This document shows, in pieces, positions 1 through 7,935 of a DNA stretch of 51,401 nucleotides. The first letter of the stretch is position 1, and the number at the start of each line of letters is the position of its first letter. The notes under the pieces are model-generated. The model was not told the origin of the DNA and did not search any database. It saw nothing but the letters and a program-made list of their open reading frames with translations. Position numbers and translations under genes: made by a program. This DNA comes from Bacilli bacterium. Lineage in GTDB: Bacteria; Bacillota; Bacilli; RF39; UBA660. The stretch spans positions 1-51,401 of the forward strand of contig JAFXSE010000021.1 in NCBI GenBank assembly GCA_017525855.1, read 5' to 3'.

Positions 1-1
1 T

Positions 2-346
2 AAAAAAGAAGTAAAAAGATGTCATGATGAAATTTTAAAAATAAATCCTAAAGCTAAAATTATACTTATGACTCATCATTGCTTATCACCGCAATGTATA
101 TCTGAAAAATATAAAAAAGGACTTCTTAATGCGAGTTATACATCTGATTTAGAAAAATGGATAGATATTACGTTGCCAGCGGTAAAACTTGTTATATCTG
201 GTCATGTACATAATAGATGTGATTTTACATTTGGAAAAAGAAATGTAAGATATATTACTAACCCTTGTGGATATATTCCATATGAAGAAGATAAAACTGA
301 ACCAAAATTTAATATAAATTTATTTGTAGAAACAGATAGCTTATAA
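2..346 (+). CDS. Metallophosphoesterase, C-terminal part (5' truncated by window edge)
   Basis: The frame is open from base 2, so the start lies outside the window. What remains is the C-terminal half of a calcineurin-like phosphoesterase: a beta-strand ending in LMTHHC (metal-binding His pair) and the later ISGHVHN motif, the family's final GHxH metal-ligand motif, followed by an NPCGY segment typical of the last strand. These enzymes bind two metals and hydrolyse phosphomono- or diesters; the substrate cannot be told from this fragment. It is the first visible gene of a plus-strand run and is separate from the complete phosphoesterase at 22105-22674. Fold assignment is firm, substrate unknown. 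Confidence 0.75.
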   Translation, partial: KKEVKRCHDEILKINPKAKIILMTHHCLSPQCISEKYKKGLLNASYTSDLEKWIDITLPAVKLVISGHVHNRCDFTFGKRNVRYITNPCGYIPYEEDKTEPKFNINLFVETDSL

Positions 347-381
347 TATTCTATAAAAATATAATTTATAGGAGAAATAAA

Positions 382-573
382 ATGGAATTTTGTTTTTATC
401 AAGAAAATCATGTTTGGTATTTAGCAATAAAAGATAGTAAAGGTAATATTTTAGGTAAATCAGCTTTTGAAGATTTTTTTACAGTAGCAAATGTATTAGA
501 AATCGCACCACAATTAGGAAAAGCTGTTGATTTTAAGGTAAATGTTAATTTTACTAATCAAGTAAAAGGATAA
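382..573 (+). CDS. Hypothetical protein, 63 aa
   Basis: Small soluble protein with no recognisable family. It starts at ATG after a clear GGAGA ribosome binding site (370-374). An ATTCTATAAAAATATAAT-like stretch at 348-365 resembles the phage's GTTCTA promoter motif lacking the first G. The next gene starts 4 bases after its stop, so the two are probably co-transcribed and translationally coupled. Confidence 0.6.
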   Translation: MEFCFYQENHVWYLAIKDSKGNILGKSAFEDFFTVANVLEIAPQLGKAVDFKVNVNFTNQVKG

Positions 574-577
574 TATA

Positions 578-1204
578 ATGACAGAAGAAGAAAAATTTAT
601 TGAAGAGCATTTAGATGAATCTATGAAAGAAGCAGTTAAAGAAGTTATTGAAGCTTTAACTGAGATTAATCCAATTTATAGTAATGCAACTTTATTAATG
701 AATATAGATAACAAAGATGTTTTAACTTTATTAGAAAGAGATAGTATAGAAGTTGATTCAAAATTTTTATCTAGTTTGATAACACCTTATGCTATTGCTA
801 AATTTATTTTACTTAAAGTACAAGAAAAAGGTATTATACAAAGAATAGAGGAAGCTTTAGAAACATATTTAGATCATACAAAAATTGAATGGACTATTTA
901 CAAAGATTTTAGTAATCAAATTATGTTTAATAATAAGCCTGAAATAAATAGTGAAGAAAAACCTCAGAATTTATTAGTAAAATATAGAGTAGATAAAGAA
1001 ACAGATAAAATTATATATTCCATTTGTTCAGGTAATTGGGGATGGGATTTATCTATTAATCAGTTAAAAGCTTTACTTGAAAATACTACAATACCTGTAA
1101 ATAATATTGAGAAAAAATCTGTTAATACAAACACTAATGTAGTACAATCTGCTCCAATAAAAGTTGTATATAATGGTATGATTATCACAATCGAATCAGA
1201 ATAA
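578..1204 (+). CDS. Hypothetical protein, 208 aa
   Basis: Acidic N-terminal helical region (residues 1-100, rich in Glu and Leu), then a mixed region with a SGNWGWDLS motif near residue 148 and a short C-terminal beta segment after a Ser/Thr/Asn-rich linker (about residues 175-195). No membrane segment or catalytic motif is visible and I do not recognise the family. It lies 4 bases downstream of the 63-aa gene and is followed by a terminator hairpin, so it is the last gene of its transcription unit. Confidence 0.65.
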   Translation: MTEEEKFIEEHLDESMKEAVKEVIEALTEINPIYSNATLLMNIDNKDVLTLLERDSIEVDSKFLSSLITPYAIAKFILLKVQEKGIIQRIEEALETYLDHTKIEWTIYKDFSNQIMFNNKPEINSEEKPQNLLVKYRVDKETDKIIYSICSGNWGWDLSINQLKALLENTTIPVNNIEKKSVNTNTNVVQSAPIKVVYNGMIITIESE

Positions 1205-1228
1205 TTACGTAGTTATTAACAGATTTAT

Positions 1229-1268
1229 AAATAAAGTCATGTTTTTTGAAATATGGCTTTATTTTTTT
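1229..1268 (+). terminator. Rho-independent terminator
   Basis: A 12-bp stem (1229-1240 with 1253-1264, one G-T wobble) closes a 12-base loop and runs into a T tract. It sits 25 bases after the stop of the 208-aa gene and separates it from the next plus-strand pair. Confidence 0.7.
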
Positions 1269-1328
1269 ATATACATTTAATATTATAATTTCAGTAAAGA
1301 TTAAAAATTAGGTGAGGGAATTTTTTAA

Positions 1329-1730
1329 ATGGCTGTTGTAAAAATAAAAATGCATACTTGGAGTAAAAATAGTAATAATCCAAATAAATTTAAAAGAAAT
1401 TTAGCTCCGAGAGAAGGTTTTATTGATTTTAATTCAGAAAAAAACTGTATTTTTATTAAACCTGGAGAATATAAATGTAAACCATGGGATACAGGTATTT
1501 CAAGGAGAAATGATAAAGAATATATTAAAGAAAGAAAAAAATTATATTCAGGATTATGTTTTGAATCACGTAAACAAGCACAATCTTTTATGGAACAACA
1601 TAAAACTGAAATGAATGCATTAGCTGCTAAAAATCCTTTATTTAGTCATTGGTCAGTAATGAATGTAATTAAAAGATTTGAACCAGTATCAAAAACAATT
1701 TATGGTAAAGATGTAAAAGAAAAAATATGA
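1329..1730 (+). CDS. Hypothetical protein, 133 aa
   Basis: Basic soluble protein, unrecognised. It starts at ATG after a purine-rich GGTGAGGGAA ribosome binding site (1311-1320). Residues 85-100 carry a segment of the form YSGLCFES, which resembles HSYCFDT at about residues 63-69 of the next protein, so the two may be distant paralogues (inference from weak similarity). Its stop overlaps the ATG of the following gene (ATGA at 1727-1730), implying translational coupling. Confidence 0.6.
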   Translation: MAVVKIKMHTWSKNSNNPNKFKRNLAPREGFIDFNSEKNCIFIKPGEYKCKPWDTGISRRNDKEYIKERKKLYSGLCFESRKQAQSFMEQHKTEMNALAAKNPLFSHWSVMNVIKRFEPVSKTIYGKDVKEKI

Positions 1731-2071
1731 GTGATTTTATAGGTTACAAACAACATATTGAACATTTTAATAGTAAACCAGATATTAAAAATAAAATATG
1801 TGGTGTATCTGGAATTGTGACAAAATTTAAATCATTAGATGGACCTAAATCATATTATTTTGATGTAGTAGTCAATAAAGATAAATCTATTAGCAAATTA
1901 AAACATTCATATTGCTTTGATACATTAGATAAGGCTTGTGCTGCTCATTCTGAAATACGTACAAAGTATTATGATCAACAAACAAAGCCTTATCTAACTA
2001 AAATTGAAAAAGGTAAAAAATTAAGTTTAGAAGATAAAGAAAAAATCTTAGAAATAATTAATAAATTTTAA
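1727..2071 (+). CDS. Hypothetical protein, 114 aa
   Basis: Lys-rich soluble protein of unknown function, coupled to the preceding gene by a 4-base ATGA overlap. It shares a CF-x(n)-A-rich helix pattern with that neighbour. It is the last plus-strand gene of this run; the converging minus-strand gene ends at 2114. The 42-base gap contains a perfect 10-bp palindrome TTAGCGCTAA (2086-2095) and a T-rich tail, a weak candidate for shared termination. Confidence 0.6.
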   Translation: MSDFIGYKQHIEHFNSKPDIKNKICGVSGIVTKFKSLDGPKSYYFDVVVNKDKSISKLKHSYCFDTLDKACAAHSEIRTKYYDQQTKPYLTKIEKGKKLSLEDKEKILEIINKF

Positions 2072-2113
2072 ATTAAATACTACGGTTAGCGCTAATAATA
2101 GTTATAATTTTTT

Positions 2114-2371
2114 TTAATTATTATCCACAGATTCTTCAGGTAAATTGTCAAGCTGAATAGATTTTTCTTTTCTGTAATTTTTTTGAACATCGCCATCGTG
2201 TAACCATACAGAATTACCTATATTTTCCTCATCTGATATACGGATAAGATCAAAGCCTTCTTCTGCGTTTAAGATGTCCATTGTTTCAAGAATTGTTGCA
2301 CTCTCTGGTACGTTTCCACCAACGTAAACAATTCCGTCTTTTTCATATTTATAAACTTGTGTAATAAACAT
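2114..2371 (-). CDS. Hypothetical protein in tail-fibre operon, 85 aa
   Basis: Small acidic protein with a beta-rich N-terminus (FITQVYKYEKDGIVYVGG), no known family recognised. It has one of the strongest ribosome binding sites in the window, AAGGAGG just before the ATG. It is the last gene of the minus-strand receptor-binding module, 11 bases after the leucine-rich repeat protein. Position suggests an accessory or chaperone of the fibre, but nothing in the sequence proves it. Confidence 0.55.
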   Translation of the reverse strand: MFITQVYKYEKDGIVYVGGNVPESATILETMDILNAEEGFDLIRISDEENIGNSVWLHDGDVQKNYRKEKSIQLDNLPEESVDNN

Positions 2372-2382
2372 TTGTTTCCTCC

Positions 2383-3252
2383 TTATGAAGTTGCAGGTAG
2401 GTCAAAAGCTAATGTTACATATCCGTTGTCACCACCAAATAATGGATAACTATTAAATGTTGAAATCAAAGTTTCTAAATTACTTGGAAAATGTATTGTA
2501 TGTATACAATTTGTTCCAGTATTTAAAAGCATATATCGCATAACATTTGCGTTTTGATTAGTAAAAGAAGATGTACATAATGAAGGAAAAAATACATCTT
2601 TTAAGTTAGTACACTCTTGAAATAAACCTTGTAGATCAGTTTTGTAACTTCCTGTTAATCGGCTTAGCATTGGAAAAGAAACATATTCTAATCCAGAACA
2701 CTTATAAAACATTCCTTGTATACCGCTACCACCACCAGATTCTTCTAAAGATGGAAATTCTACATTTTTTAGTCCAATACATTCACAAAACATTTGGGCT
2801 CCACCACTATCACCTGCTTTAAATATTTTTAGTTTTGGAAAATTAATAGAAGTTAAATTTTGGCAATTACGAAACATCCAAAATACTTTACCATCAATAG
2901 TTTCAATACTATCAAAATTAATAAATTTTAAACTTTGACAAGCTCTAAAAGTTCTTTCACCAAAACCATTGATTAATCTAATGTTTGCGAAATTTAAACC
3001 AATAATTGTTAAATCATCTTTATATTCACCACTTCCATTAATTGTAAAAGTGGTATTAGTATTTATATTTGTAATTCCACTTGTGGTTATCCAATAATTT
3101 AAATATGTTTTATCTTGAACTACATTTAAAGAATCAATGGCTGTAGCATATGTAGTAATATTACCAGAAGGAATAACTCCTTTATTAATAATAGAAGTTT
3201 TAATATTTGTTAATGCTGTACTTATTGTAGTTAAATCACTAGCTATAGTCAT
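2383..3252 (-). CDS. BspA-type leucine-rich repeat tail protein
   Basis: 289 aa. Residues 1-45 form a helical adaptor (MTIASDLTTISTALTNIKTS) of the kind seen at the base of phage tail and baseplate proteins. From about residue 95 to 270 there are repeats with the pattern F-x-C-x-x-L-x-x-(V/I)-x-F-P, e.g. MFRNCQNLTSINFPKL and LFQECTNLKDVFFPSL, typical of LRR_5 (BspA-like) repeats. These form a curved solenoid used for binding host surfaces. Its ATG overlaps the stop of the upstream fibre gene (TAATG), so the two are made together. The giant adhesin at 9086-13582 carries the same repeat class. Role in host recognition is inferred. Confidence 0.75.
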   Translation of the reverse strand: MTIASDLTTISTALTNIKTSIINKGVIPSGNITTYATAIDSLNVVQDKTYLNYWITTSGITNINTNTTFTINGSGEYKDDLTIIGLNFANIRLINGFGERTFRACQSLKFINFDSIETIDGKVFWMFRNCQNLTSINFPKLKIFKAGDSGGAQMFCECIGLKNVEFPSLEESGGGSGIQGMFYKCSGLEYVSFPMLSRLTGSYKTDLQGLFQECTNLKDVFFPSLCTSSFTNQNANVMRYMLLNTGTNCIHTIHFPSNLETLISTFNSYPLFGGDNGYVTLAFDLPATS

Positions 3253-5378
3253 TATGAATTGTTTCCTCCAGTTATAATTGCAGTTAAAGCAGTTTGTATA
3301 TCACCTAAAGCAGAATAAACAGCTCCTGATGTAATTGCATTTGAACTTCCACTTGTAGGTGTGGTATCCATATTTATTCTAGCATTTGGAATATATCCAG
3401 TAGTACCATCTAACAATTGCCAATTCTTACGATTAGCAGTAGTATCATTATCAAAACCAATACTTAATGTATCAGCTGTTGAATTAGTTCCAGTTCCAAT
3501 TTGAATTGCATGATCAGCAGAAACATATGCAGCATAACCAATTACAATACCAGATTTTCCTGTAGACTGAGCACTTCTACCTAAAACAGTTGATCTTGCT
3601 TTAGTTGCTGTAGAATCTCTACCTAAAATTGTTAAACCATCTTGACCTGATGCAGTATTTGATATAACCCAAGAATAAGGACTAGTTGCTTTATTTGTTA
3701 AGAATCCTGCACCAGCTATTGCAGTACCAGATTGAGCATTTGTACTTGTTCCATCATAGGTTTGATCAACAGTTGGCATAGTAGGTGTTGCCCAAGTACC
3801 ATCACCACGTAAGAATTTAGTATTATCTGTAGCAGTAGGAGCAGGTACAGCACCCTTTGTTCCAGCATTTGTACCATCTGAACCAGTCATTACATTTAAT
3901 CTAGTGTTAGGAATTGTACCATCTGAACCAAGAAGTTTATAATTAGAAATTCCATTATATACTTTCATTGTATTGGCTTCTGAGTTAACAGCACTTGTAG
4001 TATCAAGAGAACCACCTATTTGTATAGCATAATTAGCTTTCACTTGTGCATAACTACCAATGGCAACACCACATCGTGCAGATTCGGCTCCAGCTCCTGT
4101 TCCAAGCACACAAGCCCAATTTTCATTACCACTTATAGAAGAATTATTACCGATAGCAATACCAGGTCTTGTTACAGATGAGCTATATCCAATGTTCATA
4201 GCATTAGTAATAGAAGATTTCGTTCCTAATATTGTTATACTATTATTTCCTGTAGAAGTATTTATTAATACAGGACTAGTCACATTTATTGCATTATTGG
4301 TAATATCAATACCTGTTCCAGCAGTATAAGTACTTCCACTAGATATATTAATATTACCTGAACCGAGTATTGATTCATTATTTACAGTTTTGATATTAGT
4401 ACCAGAAACAAGTAGTGGTTGAAATGCACCAGTTAATGTATCAAATTTATATGTGGTAGAATTAGTATCATTAGATGACTGTCGTGTAGCTGTTAATGTA
4501 ACACCATCACTTTTCCATAAAATAGATGAATAATCACTTTCTACTGATTTAATTGTGTCATCAGTTAAAGTAAATTCAAAATTATAAATTGCATCTCCTG
4601 GTGATGGTGTTGCTGATGTAGTATAAACTAATGTAGAGAAAGAAGTTAAATACCAAGCATAATAATTTGTTTGATCAGTAATAACAATAGCAACATTGGT
4701 ACCAGCAGGATAACTTACACCAGCCCCTTCGACAAAACTAGATGTAGTTGTAAAAGCGTCTGTAACATTGTATACATATCCTTCGTTTGTTGATCCTAGT
4801 GTAGGCAATGAAGCAAATGCAACAGATCCACCTGGTTTATACACAGAACTAATTGCAGCATCTATAGCGGATTTAACCGCAACACCTGATTGAGCATTTG
4901 TCGATACAGCACTATATGTTTGATCAACTGTTGGAAAAGCTATGTTACCTGAACCTAATAAAGTTGTTCCACCAACTGTTTTAATATTCGTACCACTAAC
5001 TAATATATCTTGTTTATTTGTTATAGAAGTTCTTGCTTCAACATCTTTTATAACATAAGTATCAGTACCATCAGAAAGATTAGATATATATTTTGTATTT
5101 GCTTGAACAGTAGTATCTAACGAAGTACCTTGTGAAGATTCCCACATTCCTAGATAATTATTAGCTGACAAATCTCTTTCATAATCACCAAATACTTCAA
5201 CACCAGTAACTGTATCAATTTCTTCACCGTATATATTATAAACTTTATCCCCTATAGCGGTATTTAATTGAGTAGTTGTTGTATATATTATAACTTCTGA
5301 ACCTACTGTACCTGCACTAGAATTAAATTCATTTCCAGACCAACCATAAAGTATTGTTCCTACTGCCAAATTTGTCAT
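3252..5378 (-). CDS. Tail fibre with YadA-head-like repeats
   Basis: 708 aa, low-complexity Ser/Thr/Asn/Gly-rich. Three classes of repeat are visible: VSGTNIKTV..GSGNI linkers (about residues 125-145 and 330-350); STNAQSG-V/T-A segments (about 155-170 and 540-555) with a related SGSSNAITSGAV near 680, common in phage fibres; and YadA-head-like 14-residue repeats of the form AIGxxxxxxxxxAI (about 376-456 and 596-629), which in trimeric autotransporters build a left-handed beta-roll. This predicts a homotrimeric fibre. The C-terminal helix (SALGDIQTALTAIITGG) may be a trimerisation end. Genes on both sides overlap it by TAATG. Confidence 0.75.
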   Translation of the reverse strand: MTNLAVGTILYGWSGNEFNSSAGTVGSEVIIYTTTTQLNTAIGDKVYNIYGEEIDTVTGVEVFGDYERDLSANNYLGMWESSQGTSLDTTVQANTKYISNLSDGTDTYVIKDVEARTSITNKQDILVSGTNIKTVGGTTLLGSGNIAFPTVDQTYSAVSTNAQSGVAVKSAIDAAISSVYKPGGSVAFASLPTLGSTNEGYVYNVTDAFTTTSSFVEGAGVSYPAGTNVAIVITDQTNYYAWYLTSFSTLVYTTSATPSPGDAIYNFEFTLTDDTIKSVESDYSSILWKSDGVTLTATRQSSNDTNSTTYKFDTLTGAFQPLLVSGTNIKTVNNESILGSGNINISSGSTYTAGTGIDITNNAINVTSPVLINTSTGNNSITILGTKSSITNAMNIGYSSSVTRPGIAIGNNSSISGNENWACVLGTGAGAESARCGVAIGSYAQVKANYAIQIGGSLDTTSAVNSEANTMKVYNGISNYKLLGSDGTIPNTRLNVMTGSDGTNAGTKGAVPAPTATDNTKFLRGDGTWATPTMPTVDQTYDGTSTNAQSGTAIAGAGFLTNKATSPYSWVISNTASGQDGLTILGRDSTATKARSTVLGRSAQSTGKSGIVIGYAAYVSADHAIQIGTGTNSTADTLSIGFDNDTTANRKNWQLLDGTTGYIPNARINMDTTPTSGSSNAITSGAVYSALGDIQTALTAIITGGNNS

Positions 5379-5668
5379 TATTCTTTACTCTTTTTATCTT
5401 TATAACCATGTTTCTTATTACGTTCACGAATAGCTTTTAAGTATTTTTCTTTATTTTTAGGATCTTGATACCATTTTTTACGAGTTTCAACACCTTTTTC
5501 AATAGATTCTTTCTTAATTATAGAACCTTTATACATATCACTACGAAGAAAGAGCTCATCTTCAGATTTATTATGCTGATAACGTGCTTTTTGAAGAGCT
5601 CCATATGTTTTAAATTCTGGATGTTGTAAAATTTCTATAGCTTCATCTAAAACTTGTTGTAATCTCAT
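5378..5668 (-). CDS. Hypothetical basic protein, 96 aa
   Basis: Very Lys/Arg-rich and helical, with a C-terminal run (RERNKKHGYKDKKSKE) that looks nucleic-acid-binding or disordered. I chose the ATG at 5668 because it overlaps the stop of the upstream membrane gene (TAATG). An in-frame start 48 bases further up would overlap that gene more heavily without its own ribosome binding site. Its stop overlaps the start of the fibre gene. Function unknown. Confidence 0.6.
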   Translation of the reverse strand: MRLQQVLDEAIEILQHPEFKTYGALQKARYQHNKSEDELFLRSDMYKGSIIKKESIEKGVETRKKWYQDPKNKEKYLKAIRERNKKHGYKDKKSKE

Positions 5669-6213
5669 TATATTAATGCCCAACCGATAATTAATCCTGA
5701 AAACCATTCTGCCCAATTAGTAGGAGATGAACACCATTTTGTTTTTGGTAATTCAACCCAAAACATCGCATTATAGATAAATGGGATACAAAAACCAGCA
5801 GCAAAAAACTTCCAACCAACAAAGAAAATTAAAGGTATTGCCCAAAAAGTATATCTTATCATCATTCCAATAAAACAATATTGTTTACTACGAGGAATAA
5901 ATCCAAGTAATTTATTTATAGGAGCTACAATCCAATTCATTGCTGGTTTTCTACCTTTGGCTTCTTGCTCATCTATATATTCATCAGATTCTGTACCACA
6001 TAAAAAATAATAATAATGGCCTTTACACCAAAAGATATAAACAAGGATTCCTATAATTAAAGCGATATACCAAGTTTTATGTATTATTAACCATTCCCAA
6101 AGAAATACTGTTAATATACATGAAATCATTTGTATTCCACGCTTTTCAAAAATATTAAATTTGGCATCAAATCCACCAAATAATCTTCTCCAAAATGCTA
6201 AAAATAAACCCAT
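5668..6213 (-). CDS. Membrane protein, 181 aa
   Basis: Several hydrophobic segments are visible: about residues 30-65 (two closely spaced helices ending WLIIHKTWYIALIIGILVYI), about 125-150 (MIRYTFWAIPLIFFVGWKFF) and a C-terminal one ending LIIGWALI. Aromatic-rich, with no enzyme motif. It sits between the nuclease-like gene and the fibre cluster. Could be a phage inner-membrane protein; holin-like function is possible but unsupported. Confidence 0.65.
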   Translation of the reverse strand: MGLFLAFWRRLFGGFDAKFNIFEKRGIQMISCILTVFLWEWLIIHKTWYIALIIGILVYIFWCKGHYYYFLCGTESDEYIDEQEAKGRKPAMNWIVAPINKLLGFIPRSKQYCFIGMMIRYTFWAIPLIFFVGWKFFAAGFCIPFIYNAMFWVELPKTKWCSSPTNWAEWFSGLIIGWALI

Positions 6214-6221
6214 GTCATATC

Positions 6222-6686
6222 CTAATATAAATTATCACCTGGACCTTTATAATAACGTCCTAAAAAACCTTTTTTATAATCACTTTCCCAAACAAAAAAT
6301 ACTTTAATACCGAGTGAATATAAAAAATTAAATCTTGCAATTGTTTCATTATATAATTGATTCGGTGTTTTTCCTATCCATAATTTAACATCTCTATTTA
6401 TAGGATTTGTTCTGTGTGAACCATGATATACTTCACCTAAATATTCACCAGCCGTATTTGTTTTAGGATTCCAACCATCAACTATAATAATTTTTCCATT
6501 AAATCCATATATAACTTTACTAGTTTCTAAAAAACCCATTTTAAGACACCAATCAGATTCAGCCTTACTTATACCATGTTTATATCTTTTTGTTCCAACA
6601 GCTACTGTACCAAATTTAGACTTTTTTGGCATACATATTCGTTTTTGTCTCGCTCTAGTAATTTGTGCATATTTGGATTTTCTCAT
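6222..6686 (-). CDS. Probable Vsr/PD-(D/E)XK-type endonuclease
   Basis: 154 aa. A basic Arg/Lys N-terminus (residues 1-40) precedes a fold reminiscent of very-short-patch and homing endonucleases: a helix with SKAESDWC, strand KIIIVDGWNP with an Asp, then EYLGEVYHGS with a Glu and His, a helix ETIARFNFLYSLGIKV and FFVWESDY, close to the Vsr-like VWExx strand. Together these suggest a metal-dependent DNase. It is the first gene of the fibre operon, 8 bases before the membrane gene, with an AAGGAG site. Assignment to the superfamily is inferred from motifs, not from a match. Confidence 0.5.
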   Translation of the reverse strand: MRKSKYAQITRARQKRICMPKKSKFGTVAVGTKRYKHGISKAESDWCLKMGFLETSKVIYGFNGKIIIVDGWNPKTNTAGEYLGEVYHGSHRTNPINRDVKLWIGKTPNQLYNETIARFNFLYSLGIKVFFVWESDYKKGFLGRYYKGPGDNLY

Positions 6687-6689
6687 AAT

Positions 6690-6713
6690 TACTCCTTTAT
6701 TATAGATTAGAAC
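6690..6713 (-). promoter_or_regulatory. GTTCTA-type (putative late) promoter for tail-fibre operon
   Basis: On the minus strand GTTCTA (6713-6708) is followed 3 bases later by TATAAT (6704-6699) and then AAGGAG before the ATG at 6686. It matches the motif found before other virion and endonuclease genes in the window. Confidence 0.5.
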
Positions 6714-6720
6714 TAAAAAA

Positions 6721-6760
6721 TGGCTTTACATTCCATAAAAACAAGAGTTCTATTATAATG
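6721..6760 (+). promoter_or_regulatory. Composite promoter for hsp20: TGGCTTTACA plus GTTCTA-TATAAT
   Basis: TGGCTTTACA (6721-6730) is the putative early/middle -35 element, and 16 bases on comes GTTCTATTATAATG (6747-6760), the putative late motif. This is the one site where both elements share a promoter, which would allow expression of the small heat-shock protein throughout infection (inference). Confidence 0.45.
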
Positions 6761-6826
6761 TAAATGCTCAAAAAGAGGTTTACAAAAAACAATTTATTGC
6801 TAAACATTTAATTAGGATAAAATAAA

Positions 6827-7312
6827 ATGAGAAATTCTTTAATGCCAGTTATGCGTGGCTCTTTATCGCATATGATTGATTCACAATTTAATTCTTTAAT
6901 TGATGAATTTTTTAATAACTCTTTCCCAACAACATTAATCAAACAAGATTCTTATCCAAAATACAATATTAAACGCCTTTATAGTGAAAAAGGTGATGTT
7001 AATATGTATGATAATGGTTTTGTTATTGAAATGGCATTAGCTGGTTGGGATAAAGATGATTTAGAAATTTATACAGAAGAAGGTACATTGTATATCAATA
7101 GTAAAGTTCAAGAATCTGAAAATAGCCAAAAAGAAAATATTTCAGAAAATTATTACTACAAAGGTATTTCAATGCGTAGTTTTTCTTGGTCTATGAATCT
7201 TCCTAAATATGCTGTAATTAAAGATACTACTTTTAAAAACGGTTTGCTTTCAATTACTGTTAAAATAGAGGTTCCAGAAGAACAAAAACGAAAAACTTTT
7301 GAAATTAAATAA
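6827..7312 (+). CDS. Small heat-shock protein (Hsp20 family)
   Basis: 161 aa. Residues 1-45 form a variable Phe-rich N-terminus (FFNNSF). The alpha-crystallin domain spans about 55-150, with the hallmark strands NGFVIEMALAGWDKDDLEI and the C-terminal signature FKNGLLSITV. Hsp20 oligomers hold unfolding proteins in an ATP-independent way, and phage versions are known in several large phages. A classical C-terminal IxI anchor is not obvious. It is monocistronic: a promoter region lies upstream and a strong terminator 12 bases after the stop. Confidence 0.9.
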   Translation: MRNSLMPVMRGSLSHMIDSQFNSLIDEFFNNSFPTTLIKQDSYPKYNIKRLYSEKGDVNMYDNGFVIEMALAGWDKDDLEIYTEEGTLYINSKVQESENSQKENISENYYYKGISMRSFSWSMNLPKYAVIKDTTFKNGLLSITVKIEVPEEQKRKTFEIK

Positions 7313-7324
7313 TTAAATTGTCAT

Positions 7325-7363
7325 AAAGCTCTATGTTATTTAATTTTAGCATAGAGCTTTTTT
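7325..7363 (+). terminator. Rho-independent terminator after hsp20
   Basis: Perfect 11-bp stem AAAGCTCTATG (7325-7335) with CATAGAGCTTT (7350-7360), 14-base loop, T tract to 7363. It ends the hsp20 transcript. Confidence 0.85.
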
Positions 7364-7368
7364 ATGGC

Positions 7369-7397
7369 TTTACTTTTTGATTTTATAAAACTATATA
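7369..7397 (+). promoter_or_regulatory. TTTACT-N17-TATATA promoter
   Basis: TGGCTTTACT at 7365-7374 supplies a -35-like TTTACT (7369-7374) and exactly 17 bases on is TATATA (7392-7397). It directly follows the hsp20 terminator and precedes the three-gene operon at 7424-9067. Same motif class as at 13644, 21827, 32713, 38494, 41513 and 45732. Confidence 0.6.
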
Positions 7398-7423
7398 TAA
7401 AATATAAATTGAGGAGTTGAATT

Positions 7424-7921
7424 GTGATTAAATTAATTTTATATACAATATTTGTTAGTATGTTAAGTTCATTTCTTACCATAAAATTAAAATCATATTA
7501 TATTAAAAAACAAATTAAAAAATTTGCAGAAGAGGAAAAGAAAAGAGCAGATTCTGTAATAAGTTGGTTTAAAAATGATTTAATGAATAATATTACATCT
7601 AATGAACAAGCTGAAATATTAATACGAGCCATAGATCATTTAAATATAACATTATATCAACCAACCGGTTTATTAGCTTTATCTAAGCATATTTCACAAG
7701 AAGATAGAGAGCATATTGTTAAAAAATTAATGAATTTGCATAAAAATTATATTGATTTTAAGGAAAAAAATTTAGTTAAATTATATATTCTTTTAAACTT
7801 AAATCAAGATAAATTAAAAGATGATACAAAAATAGCATTAAATACTTTTATTTCTAATGAAAAACAAAAGGTATTAATGATTACTGAAGAATTTGATAAG
7901 ATTATACAAGTATTACTCTAA
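7424..7921 (+). CDS. Membrane-anchored hypothetical protein, 165 aa
   Basis: Starts at GTG, chosen because GAGGAG (7411-7416) lies 7 bases upstream. Residues 2-22 form a single hydrophobic N-terminal anchor (LILYTIFVSMLSSFLTIKL), followed by a long basic and acidic helical domain with no recognisable catalytic motif. Topology by composition: membrane helix with a cytoplasmic coiled domain. Co-transcribed with the AAA+ ATPase that starts 14 bases later, so it could be a membrane adaptor for it (inference). Confidence 0.65.
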   Translation: MIKLILYTIFVSMLSSFLTIKLKSYYIKKQIKKFAEEEKKRADSVISWFKNDLMNNITSNEQAEILIRAIDHLNITLYQPTGLLALSKHISQEDREHIVKKLMNLHKNYIDFKEKNLVKLYILLNLNQDKLKDDTKIALNTFISNEKQKVLMITEEFDKIIQVLL

Positions 7922-7935
7922 TAGAAAGGAAAACA

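Noticed and set aside
2086..2120. Strong terminator between convergent genes at 2071 and 2114
   Set aside because: Only a 10-bp self-complementary palindrome and a weak A/T hairpin are present, much poorer than the clear terminators at 9054 and 15002.
4060..4329. 89-codon plus-strand open frame inside the tail fibre gene
   Set aside because: It arises from the low-complexity repeats of the fibre read on the other strand and has no start signal.
3252..5378. CRISPR-like or tandem DNA repeats
   Set aside because: Similar segments in the fibre and the adhesin are protein-level repeats with diverged DNA; spacing and length do not fit a CRISPR array.
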